A stretch of 64,000 bases of DNA. Source: Antedon mediterranea (lineage: Eukaryota > Echinodermata > Crinoidea > Comatulida > Antedonidae). Numbering within the stretch: the first letter of the stretch is position 1; every line of letters starts with the position of its first letter. A program made the position numbers and the translations under genes. A model generated the notes under the pieces. It had not been told where the DNA came from. It made no database searches and was given only the letters and a program-made list of their open reading frames with translations. Location of the stretch: the NCBI RefSeq assembly GCF_964355755.1, contig NC_092673.1, forward strand, positions 29,703,001-29,767,000, given 5' to 3'. This document shows positions 21,816 through 34,700 of this stretch, piece by piece.

Positions 21816-24134
21816 TTACCTTTGTACTCTGGAGTTATATAAGTGTATAGCATTAGGTACAAACGAGCACCTAAACCGTTTTGTTTTGGTATTAAGTGCA
21901 CGTAGTCTTATGCCAGAATTCATGAGAGCAAATTGTTTGTGAAGAGGATGTGTTTCATCATCAATGATACTTTTTACTTTTTTTAACACATTTTCTTTAT
22001 ACAAGGATTCAACATCAGGTAAGTGCTCTCCTACTAGTCTAATTGCTCTATTTCCTATTCGATTAAGTTTAATTTTATCTTTTTGCATTGTATTACCATA
22101 AAAACAAACATTACAAAAAAGTATTACACTGAGAATTACAGAGTTATAAAAAAATTTAAGTATAGTTTTGTCAATTTGTAGGTACTTCATTTTTCTTAAA
22201 ATAAACATCCTTTGGTTGGCTTTGCATGTGGCTTTATTTACATTATTTATCCAATTTAGCTTATTGTCAACCCAGATATCATATTTGTACTCATTTACTA
22301 CTTCAATGTCATTTTCATTTATAATCAGAGGTTCTAAGGGTTCTTTAATTTTCCTAAAATCAATTTGCATTTCTTTTGTTTTCTTTATGTTTAGTTTCAG
22401 GTTGTTATTGCAGCACCAGTGATAAAAATCACATCCTAGTTGTCTATAGCTTGTTTCATCATTGCCAGTAATGTATCCAGTGATGACTGTGTCATCTGCA
22501 TATTTTACTATACAACATTCATTTGAATTGGCTCTGAAACTGCTGGTGAACAGTGAAAACAACATTGGGGAGATAACAGACCCTTGTGGCGTGCCAATGC
22601 TAACAGTTCTTTTATCAGATAAAATACCGTTTAGTTTAACATACTGGAACCTTTTTGTTAAGAAATTATATATCCATGAAGTCAATGTGTCGTTTACGTT
22701 CATTTCTTTAAGTTTGCGTACTAATGAACCAGGTTCAACGGTATTAAAAGCACTAGAAAAATCTATATACAAACATCTTACATATGATTTAGGCACATCT
22801 AAATGTTGGTAAATATTATGTAAGTGGAAGAGCACAGCATCTTCAACACTTCTATTACTCTGATAGGCAAATTGGAGAGGATCGAGAAACAATTTGGTCT
22901 GATCAAGCAACTGCCTAAGTACAATCTTTTCTAGGCACTTACCAACATTGGATGTGATAGCTATTGGCCTATAGTCATTAAGTTCCTTGGGATTTTTTAT
23001 CTTAGGAATAGGTGAGATACAGGCCGTTTTCCATTGATTGGGCACTGTACCACTTGCTAAACTCTCATTAAAAAGTTTGGTATATATCGGTGCCAACTCT
23101 TGGTTGCAGTATTTAATAACACGATTTCCAATTCCATCAGGGCCAGTACTTTTACCAGGCTTTACTTTGGCGAATACATTACGCACATCAACTACATTTA
23201 TGACTGCATTGTTTACTAATGAAGTCTCATTTTCGCGGATTTCTGTGTCTTCATTTTCATTTTTGATAACTAATATCTCGGATTCAAAACGACAGAAAAA
23301 GTTGTTTAAGTCATTAGCGAAGTTCTCACTTCCATGTACACGCAATATGGTTTCTTTGTAGCCGGTTAGTGTTTTAATTGCTTTCCATGCTGCTTTAGGA
23401 TTTTTGTCTTTAAATTTATTTTCTAGTGTTTTTTTGTATTTCAGTTTACTATTTTTTATACACTTGTTTATTTCCTTTTGAATTTCCTTGACTTTACGAG
23501 TATCTTTTCCTCTATGCGCTATACGCTTATCTTGTAACAGTTTCCTTAGTTGGTTAGAGATCCATGGTTTTTCATTTGCATATATCTTTTTTGTTACTTT
23601 AGGTATAACCATATCAACACAAAAGGATATGTATGCTGAGATTGTAGATACCCTTACATCAAGAATATCATCAACATCGAGCATAATATCCCAATCAGTA
23701 CATGCTAGACAGCCACGCAACTTTTCAACCACCTCTGTACTCCACAACTGCTGTTGTATAACTACTGGTTTTGACTGTTTTAATTTTGTCTTGTATTTTG
23801 GCATAATATGTATATTGTTATGATCAGAATTTCCAAGTTTTGAACAGATTTTGCTTGTGTATGCATTTTTCACATTGCAGTAGCATAAGTCCAGTGTAGC
23901 ACTGCCTCTTGTTTCTACAGAGATTGCTTGTTCATAAGTAGGTAGCACATCCTTCAAAGTGCATTTGTTGAAGTCTCCTAGAATTATTTGTGGAGCGTCC
24001 GGTGCCATTGTTTCATACCGGTGAACAGTACTGGAAATAGTCTCACTCGCATTATCAATATTTGCATTTGGGTGTATGTAGCACACTGCAGGCCCGTAGG
24101 CGATTTTTTTTTTCGTAAGTTGGGGACCCCTCAT
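21816..24134 (-). pseudogene. LINE-2 endonuclease (part) and reverse transcriptase
   Basis: Long open reading. The first few codons, before about 24088, belong to the inserted element; the LINE sequence starts at VCYIHPNA. It has the end of an APE-type endonuclease (IILGDFN and a late SDHNNI motif), then reverse transcriptase: CISPIPKIKNP...NDYRPIA, LYIDFSSAFNTV, GTPQGSVISP and the catalytic KYADDT. It ends with a long C-terminal region without zinc finger. The polymerase motifs are intact and the frame is open, so this copy decayed little apart from the insertion. Confidence 0.9.
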
Positions 24135-27108
24135 GAAACGTCACAAAATAAACATGAATAATTCATCAGTTAAATTTGTTGTTCCGTGTGCACCCAAGCG
24201 TATAGCAACAAGAAGTGATTTACACAACTGCGATACGATACTTTCTACAGTAGGCCTAGGATTCTAAGTCAATTCACGTGATTGCCTTCGCGCACTCTTC
24301 TTCACACAAAATGTGTCGAGTCGAGGCTAATCGACAACTAGGCAAGACATTAAACTAAGTAGTAATTCATTGGACATAGTCCAAAGAAAGCTTAGACCCA
24401 CAAGAATAAAGAATGTGTATAATTTGTGTACTGTATTTTTTTAATTCTGCTATTTTATTATCAAACAATATGCATGTACTCAAAGGAACTTTAAAAATGC
24501 GCGTATATGAACACATGAGATGGGAAGTTTAGACCCACGAGAATAAAAAATGTATTTTTGTGTAATGTTTATTGTTTAATTTTGCTGACTTGTTACTCGG
24601 ATTGTGTCATACCTAACACACACACGTCACACACACCCACACAGCTACTACTAGAATAGACATGGGTTTAAAGACTATAATTAGGCCTAATAGTATTAAT
24701 AGAAACTATAATTTTAACACGTAATTCTTTAGTAATAAATTATATTAAAAACACCATAAACTAAAGGCTGATTATTTCGACAATCCACACAAAACGCCGC
24801 TATTCTTCTATGAAATCGCACGCCGCAACAACAGCGGAGATAGGCCTAGAATCGTACCGCACTTGTGTAATCGCTTCTTGTTGCTATACGCTTGGGTGCA
24901 CACGACGGAACAAGAAAATGTAACTGATGAATTATTCATGTTTATTTTGTGACGTTTCATGAGGGGGTCCCCAACTTATGTACGAAAAAAAAAATCGCGG
25001 CCCGTAGCCAGGGGGGGGGGGGTTTATGGTTCGGGCGAACCCCCCTTTACAGCGACCCCCCCTCCCCCTTAACCGACTGCGAACCCCTATCCCCGACATC
25101 CACAATACCTCACCACACCCTCATCTCTGAAAATCCTCCAAATACGTGCCCCACAATACAAAAGGTTGTTTGTAAATTGAAAAATTTGTAAACTCATTTG
25201 AATAACTCATACCTTATTGTTAAACAAATGAATTGGTTGCCGATTTTCACCTGAAAAATAATACGAATTTTTGGTCCCAGGATGTAACATGATATTGACG
25301 CGAGCTTGGGCACGAACGAATCGTACAAAGAACACCGCTAGACAACCGCGTACCTATTGTTTCGATCACTGGCAGTCAGCATGCATAAAGTATATAGCCT
25401 TCCGACGTACATCAAAAAATGGAACGCGGCGGTTACCTACAATATTTATGTGTGGCTATGAAGTATAGTGTATCATCATCATAGAGGATTATAGTGAATT
25501 TAATATATTACACTATAATATCTATGGTATCATGTACTGTAGTTTACATTAGGCCTATGGCATTCGATTATTTTTTTCTAGACCACCAGCCGATACGTAG
25601 GCCTACTCAACTGTATCAATACCACCTATTTACATTGATATATTTAGTTTCCTCAACAAATTACTGTAAATAAATATAGATAGAGCTATCAGGGGCGGTC
25701 GCAGGACTATTTTAAGAGGGTTGCCCAAAGACTCCAGGGCTGTAGACACTGAGTATTTGAGCAAGCAAATTGTTAAATGACACCCCTAAATGGCCGCAAA
25801 TAGTACTCTCGCACGTAAATTTATGATAATTTTTTTTTCGTTCAAAACCACATTTTCCAAAAATTCATTTTCATTTATCCACTACAAAAGTGTTGTTTTA
25901 AACCACACTCAAAATAAAACAAAGAAAATAATGATAGGAAATTTGCAGAAAGAAGCAAACACGGTTCAAATTTTGGAACGTCTATAAATTACTACGGAAA
26001 TTCGGCCTATTTACGACGAACGTACGGAAATGAAGATAAATAGGGTACTACACGCATCGGAAATACAACACTATACGCACAATTATGATTTGGCCTAAAC
26101 ATTGGCCTTAGATTATGGAAAACCCCCGGCAAAACGCAATAATTATGGACAAATCGATTATTAGCCTTGGCAATATGCTTAATATTTAAAAGGAATGAAT
26201 ATAGGCTATATTTCGTTTGTCGATGAATTTTTTAAATCATGTGTGAATGATTGATCCATTAGAGGTAATCTGTGATGGTTCTAGTAACACTGCTATGCGT
26301 GCGTAATTTGTGAATAACGTAGTAGTATGCTACATACATGAGCCTAGATAGGGAGGATCTGTACTGTCGTTCATTGCGAGAGGAGGGGGAAGTCCGGTAA
26401 TGTGTCATGAAAAATGTAACAAGCCAGAGATGAAATAAAATTACTAACATTTAGCTGATTGTCGTTGTTTTAGTCGTCGTCAGAAGTTTATCGACCGACA
26501 TCTATTTCTCATGTGTAGTAGAGCGTTTCTTTGATTGAATAATTTTTTTTGTATTATAACACAAGTTCATTTTGGATTTTCAGTAAATTACCAATTGTTT
26601 ATTCAAAGTCAAACTGTAACTAATCCCTCACTATTCAATCAAAATGTTATTATACTACTATATTGTTGAAAATGGATTGCGTGACTTGAAAATAGATTGA
26701 TAGTAAAATATAACAAAGACACGTTCTTGTCTGGTTATTAGGTATGCATGCTCTGATAAAGCAGAGGATTATTTTTGTAGCGTTCCATTTAAAATAGATT
26801 TTATTACAAAGAAATATTTTGGTTGTGAAGGTCGTTTTAACAATTAGGCTAATATCAAAACAGTCAACAATGATAAAATGCCCTGCAACTCTGTAACTAC
26901 TTTATGACTAAGCCTATCAAGTTCTGTGTCCGGATGGTATACGATGAAATGGAACTCAATTTCAATTTAGTGGCAGAAACAACATTTAGTATGAAATTAA
27001 GGCTGTTGCCCGGGCCACAAGGGAAACACAGTGACAGTGGGACAGTGACCCAAATACTTAGTGTCCGAACCCCCCCCCCCCCCTTGACAGATCCTGGCTA
27101 CGGCCCTG
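24089..27108. mobile_element. 3 kb non-autonomous DNA element with CAGGGCCGTAGCCAGG ends
   Basis: Ends are CAGGCCCGTAGCCAGGGGG (left, interrupted by a MITE after 11 bp) and the complement of CAGGGCCGTAGCCAGGATC (right), both followed by poly-G runs. The flanks are CACTG at 24084-24088 and 27109-27113, a 5-bp target duplication. It interrupts the LINE-2 endonuclease. The end sequence resembles the hAT-type relic at 49950-51273, which also has 5-bp flanks, so a hAT-related origin is inferred. No transposase was recognised in its 2.1 kb of unique interior (25008-27060). Confidence 0.8.
24100..24998 (+). mobile_element. 0.9 kb long-TIR MITE, copy A
   Basis: Starts GCGATTTTTTTTTTCGTAAG and ends with the complement, with terminal repeats running well over 100 bp (GTTGGGGACCCC, TCATGAAACGTCAC and so on). 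The flanks are the identical 9-mer GGCCCGTAG at 24091-24099 and 24999-25007. It sits 11 bp inside the end of the 3 kb element. Same family as the three copies at 54839-57611. The 9-bp duplication and long TIRs suggest a Mutator-like MITE. Confidence 0.9.
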
Positions 27109-27371
27109 CACTGTAAGAAAAATTTGAGAAAATTCTCGTGGTAGATAGAAGGGTCTTGCACTTATGGTCAGTAATTCTATATCCGGCGTACAGAGTTGTT
27201 CACGTATCCTCCAGTTACTACACCATGCTTTATTTATATAAAAGCATACTCCTCCTCCTCGTTTTTTCCCCGACTCTACAGTTCTATCCGCTCTAGCTAA
27301 TTCAAAATTACTTAGTACTAATTCGCTGTCAATAATAATATTGTTATTAAGCCATGTCTCTGTGAAACACA

Positions 27372-27818
27372 TCACTGAAGCTTCTCTGTATTCAACATGT
27401 GTTTAGAACATGCTCGGAGTTCGTCGATTTTATTTGACAGAGATCTCACATTTCCTAAAATCATCGATGGAAGTGGAGGTTTAGACTTACGTTTTCTAAG
27501 GCGCTTTCGATTACCTCCACCTTTACCCCTTTTCCTTAACTTGACTTCCCGTGGAAACTGACAATAGTTTTCAGGTTTCGGGCTATCGTGACGCCTGAGC
27601 CGCAACAGTTCATTCCTGGCGTAGGATATTGTAATTGATACAGGCCTAGGCCTAGGCCTATGCCTAGACATATTGATACAGAAATCGGCGTGTACAAACA
27701 ACTCAGAAAAAGACAGACGCATATATAAGTTCCTAAAAACATCTAGAAAAACGTACAGACAGAAAAGTATATATATAATGGGTGCATAAAGTGAGAAAAA
27801 GAACAATCTTATAGACAA
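27372..27818 (-). pseudogene. LINE-2 5' region and start of endonuclease
   Basis: Reading includes a hydrophobic leader-like stretch, then basic RKRGKGGGNRKRLRKRKSK, then the endonuclease start MILGNVRSLSNKIDELRA. A frame break near 27372 separates it from the next block, FTETWLNNNI, at about 27109-27375. The order matches the N terminus of a non-LTR element endonuclease. Confidence 0.7.
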
Positions 27819-29907
27819 ATTTGCAATTTGTTAAGGTCATTGTAAACACGGTTACTATATCTGTTCTTAAAAATCATATAATTAGTTTTATTAGCATTAA
27901 GCGATAACTTATTTGCTTTAAACAAACTCGAGATAGTCGAGAGATCGGAATTAACATTATCAACTAGACGGTTTAAAACATTATCTGAAATTAAAAGGTT
28001 AGTGTCATCTGCATATAAAATAAGATTGGAATGTTTACAGATGTTTGCTAAATCATTAATGTAAATAATAAAGAGTAGCGGGCCTAAAATTGAGCCCTGT
28101 GGAACACCACAACAAATGTTTAAAGAAGAAGAACTATGATAATTAAAAGAGATATATTGCTTTCTATCCGTCAGGTAACTTCTGAACCAATCAAAGGCAA
28201 CACCACGTATACCATAATGCTGTAGTTTCGACAGGAGAATGTCGTGATTGACGGTGTCAAAGGCCTTTGAAAGGTCCAGAAATATCCCAAGAACATGCTT
28301 TTTCTTATCTAATTCAGAGATTATGTTATCATATGCTTGTAGAACAGCCATTTCAGTAGACATATTTTGGCGGAAACCAAATTGGTTCTCTTGCAAGAAG
28401 TTAAATCGAGAAAAATAATTATAGAGTCTTTTATGAATTATACGTTCTAAAACTTTGGAGAAAACGGGCAATACCGAGATGGGCCTATAATTGCTAAATT
28501 TATCAGTCTCACCATGTTTAAAGACGGGAATTATCTTGGCAATTTTCAGCTTCTCCGGGACAATACCGGTAGCTAGTGATAAATTAAAAATATGAACAAG
28601 TGGAGATGCTATTAATTCCCCAACAGATTTAATAATATCTGGTTTAATGTCATCGAAACCGCTGCTAGCACCAGATTTCAGATTTCTGAATATTGTGAGT
28701 ACTTCATCTTTATCAGTTGGTAAAAAAAACAGAGAGCTAACGGGTGATTTTATGTTATTTATAAAATAATTAAAAGTAATATCAGATTGAGGAATTTTAC
28801 GTAGGTATTCAGGACCGATGTTGACAAAGTAATTATTAAAGTTATCAGCAATAATTTGAGAATCAGATATATGTATATCATTTATTTAAAAAAATGATGA
28901 TATGTGTTTATTGTTTTGTCTACCCATAATGTTATTGAGAACATTCCAAGTCTGTTTTGAATTAAATTTTGTTTCCTCAAGCTTTTCAGCATAATATTGC
29001 TGTTTAGAAATCCTGATTAAAGAAGTAAGTTTATTACGATAATTAACATACGACGTTTTGTTGGATTCAGTAGGGTTGCTTGCATACTTTTTGTATAATT
29101 TATCTTTTCGAGTTATTGATTTTAGGATCGCCGAAGTAATCCAAGGTTTTTGAGGAATACAACGACGCCGGGAATTGTTGTTGGAATGTTTAGAGATGGG
29201 AAAATGTACATTGTAGACCTCTGTGAATTTATCGATGAAAACATTATATGCATGGTCAGAAGAATCAAGATCAGTAATACAACTCCAATCAACCAAGCTT
29301 AAATTTTCAAAAAGTGTTGAATTCTAGTTTGGTTAAATAAACGAGTGGAAATTTTATTCGCGGTATTTGCGTTGCTAATTGGAGTTGATTTAGTGATTTG
29401 GTAAACAGGATAATGATCAGAAACATCGGCAATAACAACACCCGATTTTATATAATGAGTAAAAACGTTAGTGAAAATGTTATCAATTAAGGAAGCTGTT
29501 GAAGGGGTAATTCTGGTGGGTCTATCGATAAGAGGAAACATATTATGGTTATAAAAAATAGAGAGGAACTCATTAATAATGTGATTGTCATTAGAATGTA
29601 GAAGGTCAAGATTAAAATCACCGGATATATAACATTGTTTTTCTTCAGTATTAATTTTTGTGAGACAATTTGTAAGATCATAAAAAAATGTTTCACTATT
29701 GGTACGATGAGCACGATAGATATTGCCAACGACAATGTTTTTCCTACCGGGAACTGTTATTTCGATAAAGATAGATTCAGAATGATCAAAGTGCTCAGAC
29801 GGTTTGTAAATTAATTTTAAATCATTCCGAATTCGAAATGAGATTGTATTATGAACATAGATAGCAACACCACCACTTCTTCTTCCACAGCGTGGTGTAT
29901 TAACCAA
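27809..29907 (-). pseudogene. LINE-1 endonuclease and reverse transcriptase, frame-broken
   Basis: Three successive blocks. 29299-29907 is endonuclease (RSGGVAIYVHN, YISGDFNLDLL, VSDHYPVY). 28886-29296 is the linker (PWITSAILKSI). The third block is reverse transcriptase, with its clearest open part at 27836-28471 (FLDLSKAFDTVNH, GVPQGSILGPLLFIIYINDL, YADDTNLL) and more RT sequence readable up to about 28880 in another frame. Stops or frameshifts separate the blocks, so no complete protein can be made. Confidence 0.88.
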
Positions 29908-30155
29908 GTTATAGTTATCTATGTGGATTAAATTGGAACCATCCTCTTTAAACCAGGTTTCTGATAAAGCTAGAATCGAAAAGGTATGGCTTAAACTAGT
30001 GAGGAAGGAACGTGCTAATCAGATCAACGTTTTTATTGAAACTTCGTGGATTGATATGTAAGATGGAAAAGTCCTTTTCACATGTAGCTGAGATGTTATG
30101 ATCAAAGGTATAAGAACATGAATGTGGTATGTCATAATCAATTAAATTATGTTTT

Positions 30156-30191
30156 GTCTAGACAGACAGTCTAGACAGTTCAGACAGACAA
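30156..30191. repeat. Satellite remnant flanking the LINE-1 5' end
   Basis: TCTAGACAGACAGTCTAGAC followed by AGTTCAGACAGACA, identical in unit structure to 19676-20756. It marks the far side of the array that LINE-1 entered. Confidence 0.85.
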
Positions 30192-31123
30192 GGCAAAACC
30201 ACGTAACTCGTGTCAATTTTGAGATTTTTACATTTGGGGAATTATTACAAATTTATGAACAACCTGTAAAAATTTCAGGTTTCAGAGATCATTATTTTTA
30301 GAGATAGTACCACGTATCTTTAAGCAAAAAACAAATAATTCTGATATTTAGGCTTATTACGCTAGACAACTAATTTAATGTATTAAAATTTATTCTAAGA
30401 ATTAACTATATTTACGAAAAATTTAGGCTATTATTTTTGACAAACCTACCTAATCTAACCTAGAACCCCAGTACTGTCGTTGGAAGTAGGCTAGGCCTAT
30501 CCTAGTAGGACGGCCGTCTTTGCATTGTTGTACTAGGCCTTGTAGTAGCAGACTAGTAGGTAGGCTATAATAAGTCTATATCATAAATAGGCCTAAGTAG
30601 ATGCAAATGGCTAAGCCTAGCTTCAAATGCATTTTTTGTTAAGCCAACCTAGTTTCTAGCCATCATTGGTGATCCCAGCTCTCCCTGTTGTTCAAAAAGA
30701 GTTTCAATCCATTGTTTTTAAAATCATCACAGTTACGTTGTTTTGTCATGAAATGACCACAGTTACGTTGTTTGCCACAGAATATCGCAGTTACGTTGTT
30801 TTGCCTCAGAAATGACTTTCATTCTATGAACGTCATTTCCAAGGCAAAACAACGTATCTGTTAAAAGTGGTAATAACTTTCGATCAAATTGTTTAAATTA
30901 TTTAACATTTTGTATTTAATAATAATTATTATTTATATATACTCATGCAAAATTTCACATCATTACGATAATTTGTTGTTGAAATGCAAACACTCAAACT
31001 TCAATTCAATTTTTCTCGAAAAGCAACATTTTGTAGTTACGTTGTTTTTTCTTGGAACGGCCGACTAACTGAGACTTAGAAAACGTAAGCATACTTTTTA
31101 CAAGTGTATACGGTGTCATGTGT
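30192..31123. other. AT-rich repeat with recurring GTTACGTTGTTTTG
   Basis: The motif AGTTACGTTGTTTTG and its complement occur about seven times in this stretch. The left border (GGCAAAACCACGTAACT) and right border (AGTTACGTTGTTTTTTC) are roughly complementary, suggesting a MITE-like element. No gene seen. Confidence 0.4.
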
Positions 31124-31128
31124 AGGAC

Positions 31129-31487
31129 TGTAACGGTAGTCGTGTCGAGGGCCAAGACAATAACGATGGCACACAATTATTCAATGTACAAAATATAATA
31201 TTTATTCAATCAATAAGTAATATTATAAAACAAGGTGAAACGTAGTGATTCTGACTGATGTTATAGTCTCAAGAATCAATACCCGAACGAACTAACTTAA
31301 CTACAAAACATATATTTATATTAAGGGGACAGGAAGGATGACTAATTATAATTTGGTACCACATCCTGATTGACTTTCCTTGGAAGACCCACCTCAGGAA
31401 TGTAGTGTTCCAAGTTAAGTAGGCATCGGGGAGAGTCAGGGGTGAATAGCCTGTGTGACTAATAGGGTTTGGTCCCACCATGTTACA
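31129..31487 (-). mobile_element. Solo LTR, 359 bp
   Basis: Read on the minus strand it starts TGTAACATGGTGGGACC and ends CCGTTACA. It carries AATAAA at 31200-31205 and is flanked by the identical 5-mer AGGAC at 31124-31128 and 31488-31492. There is no internal region, so it is a solo LTR left by recombination. It lies about 290 bp downstream of the sulfotransferase stop codon, in the same orientation, and could supply a poly(A) signal to that gene. Confidence 0.88.
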
Positions 31488-31775
31488 AGGACATAAAGTA
31501 TTTAATCAACTGAACCGAGAATTACAAAATGTAATATTATCATTTTACATTTTAATAAGCAGTTCACTTATTCGTTTTAGGTTTATCTATTTTTTAAAAT
31601 TTTAATCAGTATGATACTTGTTGACTTTTATATTTCAATTTTCTCGTAATTTTAAGGGTCACTATCATCAAGCTCATTTCGATTTTTGTTTTGTCTTTCA
31701 GTCTTTTCATCGACCTTATTCTGATTTTTCTTTGATGATAACGAAGATAAATTAAGAATATTTGATTCAATGAAA

Positions 31776-34700
31776 TTAACTCCAAGTATATCGTGGGTCT
31801 TGCAGAACTGTGGCCAAATCTTCCATATACGGTCTGTAAAATTCATTTAGTAAAGCTCGTGTTTTCGGTAGCATAGGGCCGATTTGTTTCGCAACGGTCA
31901 ACGTATTCATTCTTCTAGTATTGCAGATCGAAACAATTTGTTTTTTACTCATTTCACCTGTGTGACAAAAGAATAGTCTTGTTTTGGTTATGCTTGTTAT
32001 ATAGATATTAGGAATTTACTTTTAAAAAATAAATAAAAAGCTATAATGGTTATTTGATTTGAAACTAAATAAATATATATATTATAGGCCCTATAAGTCA
32101 TATCGGTGTGTCGGTCTTATGTTCACATATACATTTTCTTTACTTCGAAACTGAGTGAGACAGGGATACAAAAGTAATCAATACACTGAGACTCGTATCT
32201 AGATGACTTTCAATAGTCAGTTACGATAAACCTAATGACAGCTGCAGAAAATGTTACTCACCGAGTTCTAAGAACTCAACGATTTTCGGAAAGGCAATTG
32301 TACAGTTCATCCACTCGTCAGTCCGAAGAAAATACAGGTTTTTATGAGGAAAAACGTTTAACCAATCACGAACGAATATATTGTATAATCCAACATGAAT
32401 TCTCTGAAAAAAGTTAATATTTAATTATCTACAGTGTAATATATAACAGTATCGTAGAAATTCGTATGCATTTGTGTATAATGTTTGATTTTGGTTCCCA
32501 GAAACGCACACTTTGACCAATCACAGCGATGGATTATTTGAACTCTCGCTCTTTTCTTTGGTCATCTCGCTTGCGTTGTGCGTCTCTAGTGTGAACCAAG
32601 CTTTAGTTCTCTACTTAACATAAGGTACAGTTATGTTTGATTGGTTTTTCCCCACAGACGAAACGTAAGCGCGACGGAAAGCTGGATTCCCACTCGGGCG
32701 CAACGTAAGGACGTAGATGCAACGCTAGTCTGGGTTCCAGACGGAGTTTTGTCTTAATATTAGTAAAAAGATAAATATTTTGGCACATATGGCGTTTCAT
32801 ACGTTTACTACTTGATTTTGGATACTCCGTCTGGGGAAACACGCACAAGTCACGTGGTTTGACACCAAGAATTCTTGGTGCATACGATTATCCGGTTGAC
32901 TAGTTTCAGCTGCATGCGATTGGCTACTCACTCGTACACTATTTTAATATTCATATTTCAGAATTTCAAAGACTCAACATCTAAGATGATGCGCATGCGC
33001 TATTTTACGTTTAGACAATGTGTACTTGGGTACATCATGAAGGTACCTCCATGGGTACATTGATGAAAGTTTCTGAAGGCTAGAAATGATTTTATCCCTA
33101 GTAGTCTGGTAATTATTTGATGGGATTTTTCCCAAGAACATGAAAACTCGTCTTGATATGATAGGTTAGCTTCTCCGCAAATCAAACATTGATTGAATGG
33201 ATCATTTATTACGCGGAGATATTTTGATTTAATTCCCACCCAGACCCTGTCCTGTTCTGTGTGGTGGTGTAGCCCTGTTGTGTGCCGGTGGTGGTATGTA
33301 GGCCTACCTTATTGGCGTTTTATTCGGCAGGTCATACGTGCGAGTTGAGTAGGACCTACGAAGGAGGCCTAGGCCAAGGACTAAACAATTAATAAACAAA
33401 ACAACTTGGCAACACGATTTTATATTTCAACAGTCTTGATCGTACATTCAGCACTGTTCGTATAGTACTCGATCTTTTTTATTTTGAAACAAAATGATCA
33501 TTGGCTGATTCGAAATCCATATTTACATACCGCCCGCCCCATATAGCCAAATACGGTATCGTAACCTACGTCATTCTTATCGGATGCTTGCGGTCTGCAA
33601 ATCGATTTCTATACGTGTTTCACAAGTCTGTATTTTCAGACAAAAATCGCGGTCGAAATAAAAACAAATAAATTAAAAAAAAGACAATACAGACTTGGAG
33701 CAAGTCTAATGCAACGCAAGCGAGTTGACTAATCACAGCGATGGATTATGCCAATTGGCGCTTTTCTTTTGGTCGACTCGCTTGCGTTGTGCGTCTGCAG
33801 TGGGAACCAAGCTTTAGTTCTCTCCCTAAAATAATTGTTAATGAATAATATCGAATGTTTACCCCTCCAAGAGCTGCACTTTCGCTGCGGTATACACATT
33901 GCCGTTCACCATACGTCTGTAGACATTTTGTCAAACTATTCACAGCCGTCAAACAATAGGAGTGAAATTTTTCTGGTGATCGTGAGTCGCCTTTTCGTCT
34001 GCCAAAATACTTATAACCTGAGTATAGTCTGTGAAAAATGATTATAATTTTCACTACACTTTGGGAAAGCCAACTGATAGTTGGCGAAACGTTAGGTAAA
34101 TAAAATAATCGTTATTTACTATTACTATTACGGTTGAGATAATTAACTATTATATTTTAGTGATAATAATTTTTATTTCTAATAAAATATCCATGCATAT
34201 CAAATGGTAATACAATTGTGAAATGTTTTTAGTGTTTTTATTTCTATCACTGATTATGATTAGTTTTATTTTAGACTGATTTCGAAGTTTACAAGCATTG
34301 TTTACAAATCCACAACAATCAAAAGAAACAAATTCTGGAAACACAAAAAACAAAAACAGTAACGAATACAGTAGGCCTACCTATCAGCGGGATTTCTGAA
34401 AATAGCAATGACTTTAGCATTTGGTTGCACCACTTCGAAAATATCGGCGTTACTATACTTTGTCGTCTTATAGTTGTTGCAATCCCAAAGCGTTGAAGCC
34501 GACCCTTCTCCTATTGATTAGATTGAAAACCGCTTACGTCACATATGCCGCCCAAATTCAGTAAAGGTGGGCTGAATTAAATTACGTTTGCTCAAATCAC
34601 AACGATTTTAGCTATTTTTCTATTATTAAGCGCTTTTTATATACACTAGCTATACCTATAGGCTTATTCATTTTGCAACACACAAACAAATTATTTCAAT

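Larger units (their letters stand above)
21649..27829 (-). mobile_element. LINE-2 of the nest: Rex1/L2-like element inserted in LINE-1
   Basis: Minus strand, 3' end at 21649 with the short repeat GACTATGACTATGAC, as in many L2/CR1-type tails. The 5' end is near 27829, so it may be close to full length. The single long ORF is split by a 3 kb DNA element at 24089-27108. Removing that element rejoins the endonuclease: ...SQIFLT then VCYIHPNA.... A short ATTT match at both borders with LINE-1 may be the target duplication. Confidence 0.85.
20757..30155 (-). mobile_element. LINE-1 of the nest: broken CR1/L2-like non-LTR element, split by a second LINE
   Basis: Minus-strand relic in two blocks. 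Block 27830-30155 has endonuclease then reverse transcriptase sequence. Block 20757-21648 has the C-terminal part after the polymerase. The 5' end is truncated where satellite remnant begins at 30156, and the 3' end abuts the satellite at 20756. Joining the blocks restores a continuous reading across the break (...NKLQI then FIDNNNISRVTSCKFLGV...), which shows that the intervening DNA is an insertion. Frameshifts and stops break the frame near 29298 and 28886. Confidence 0.88.

Noticed and set aside
22168-23823. Several plus-strand frames of 84-116 codons
   Set aside because: All lie opposite the LINE-2 reverse transcriptase frame and have no motifs of their own.
33000-33239. Independent 79-codon minus-strand gene
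   Set aside because: The reading is the sulfotransferase exon 33047-33251 plus intron; phase and family similarity place it in that gene.
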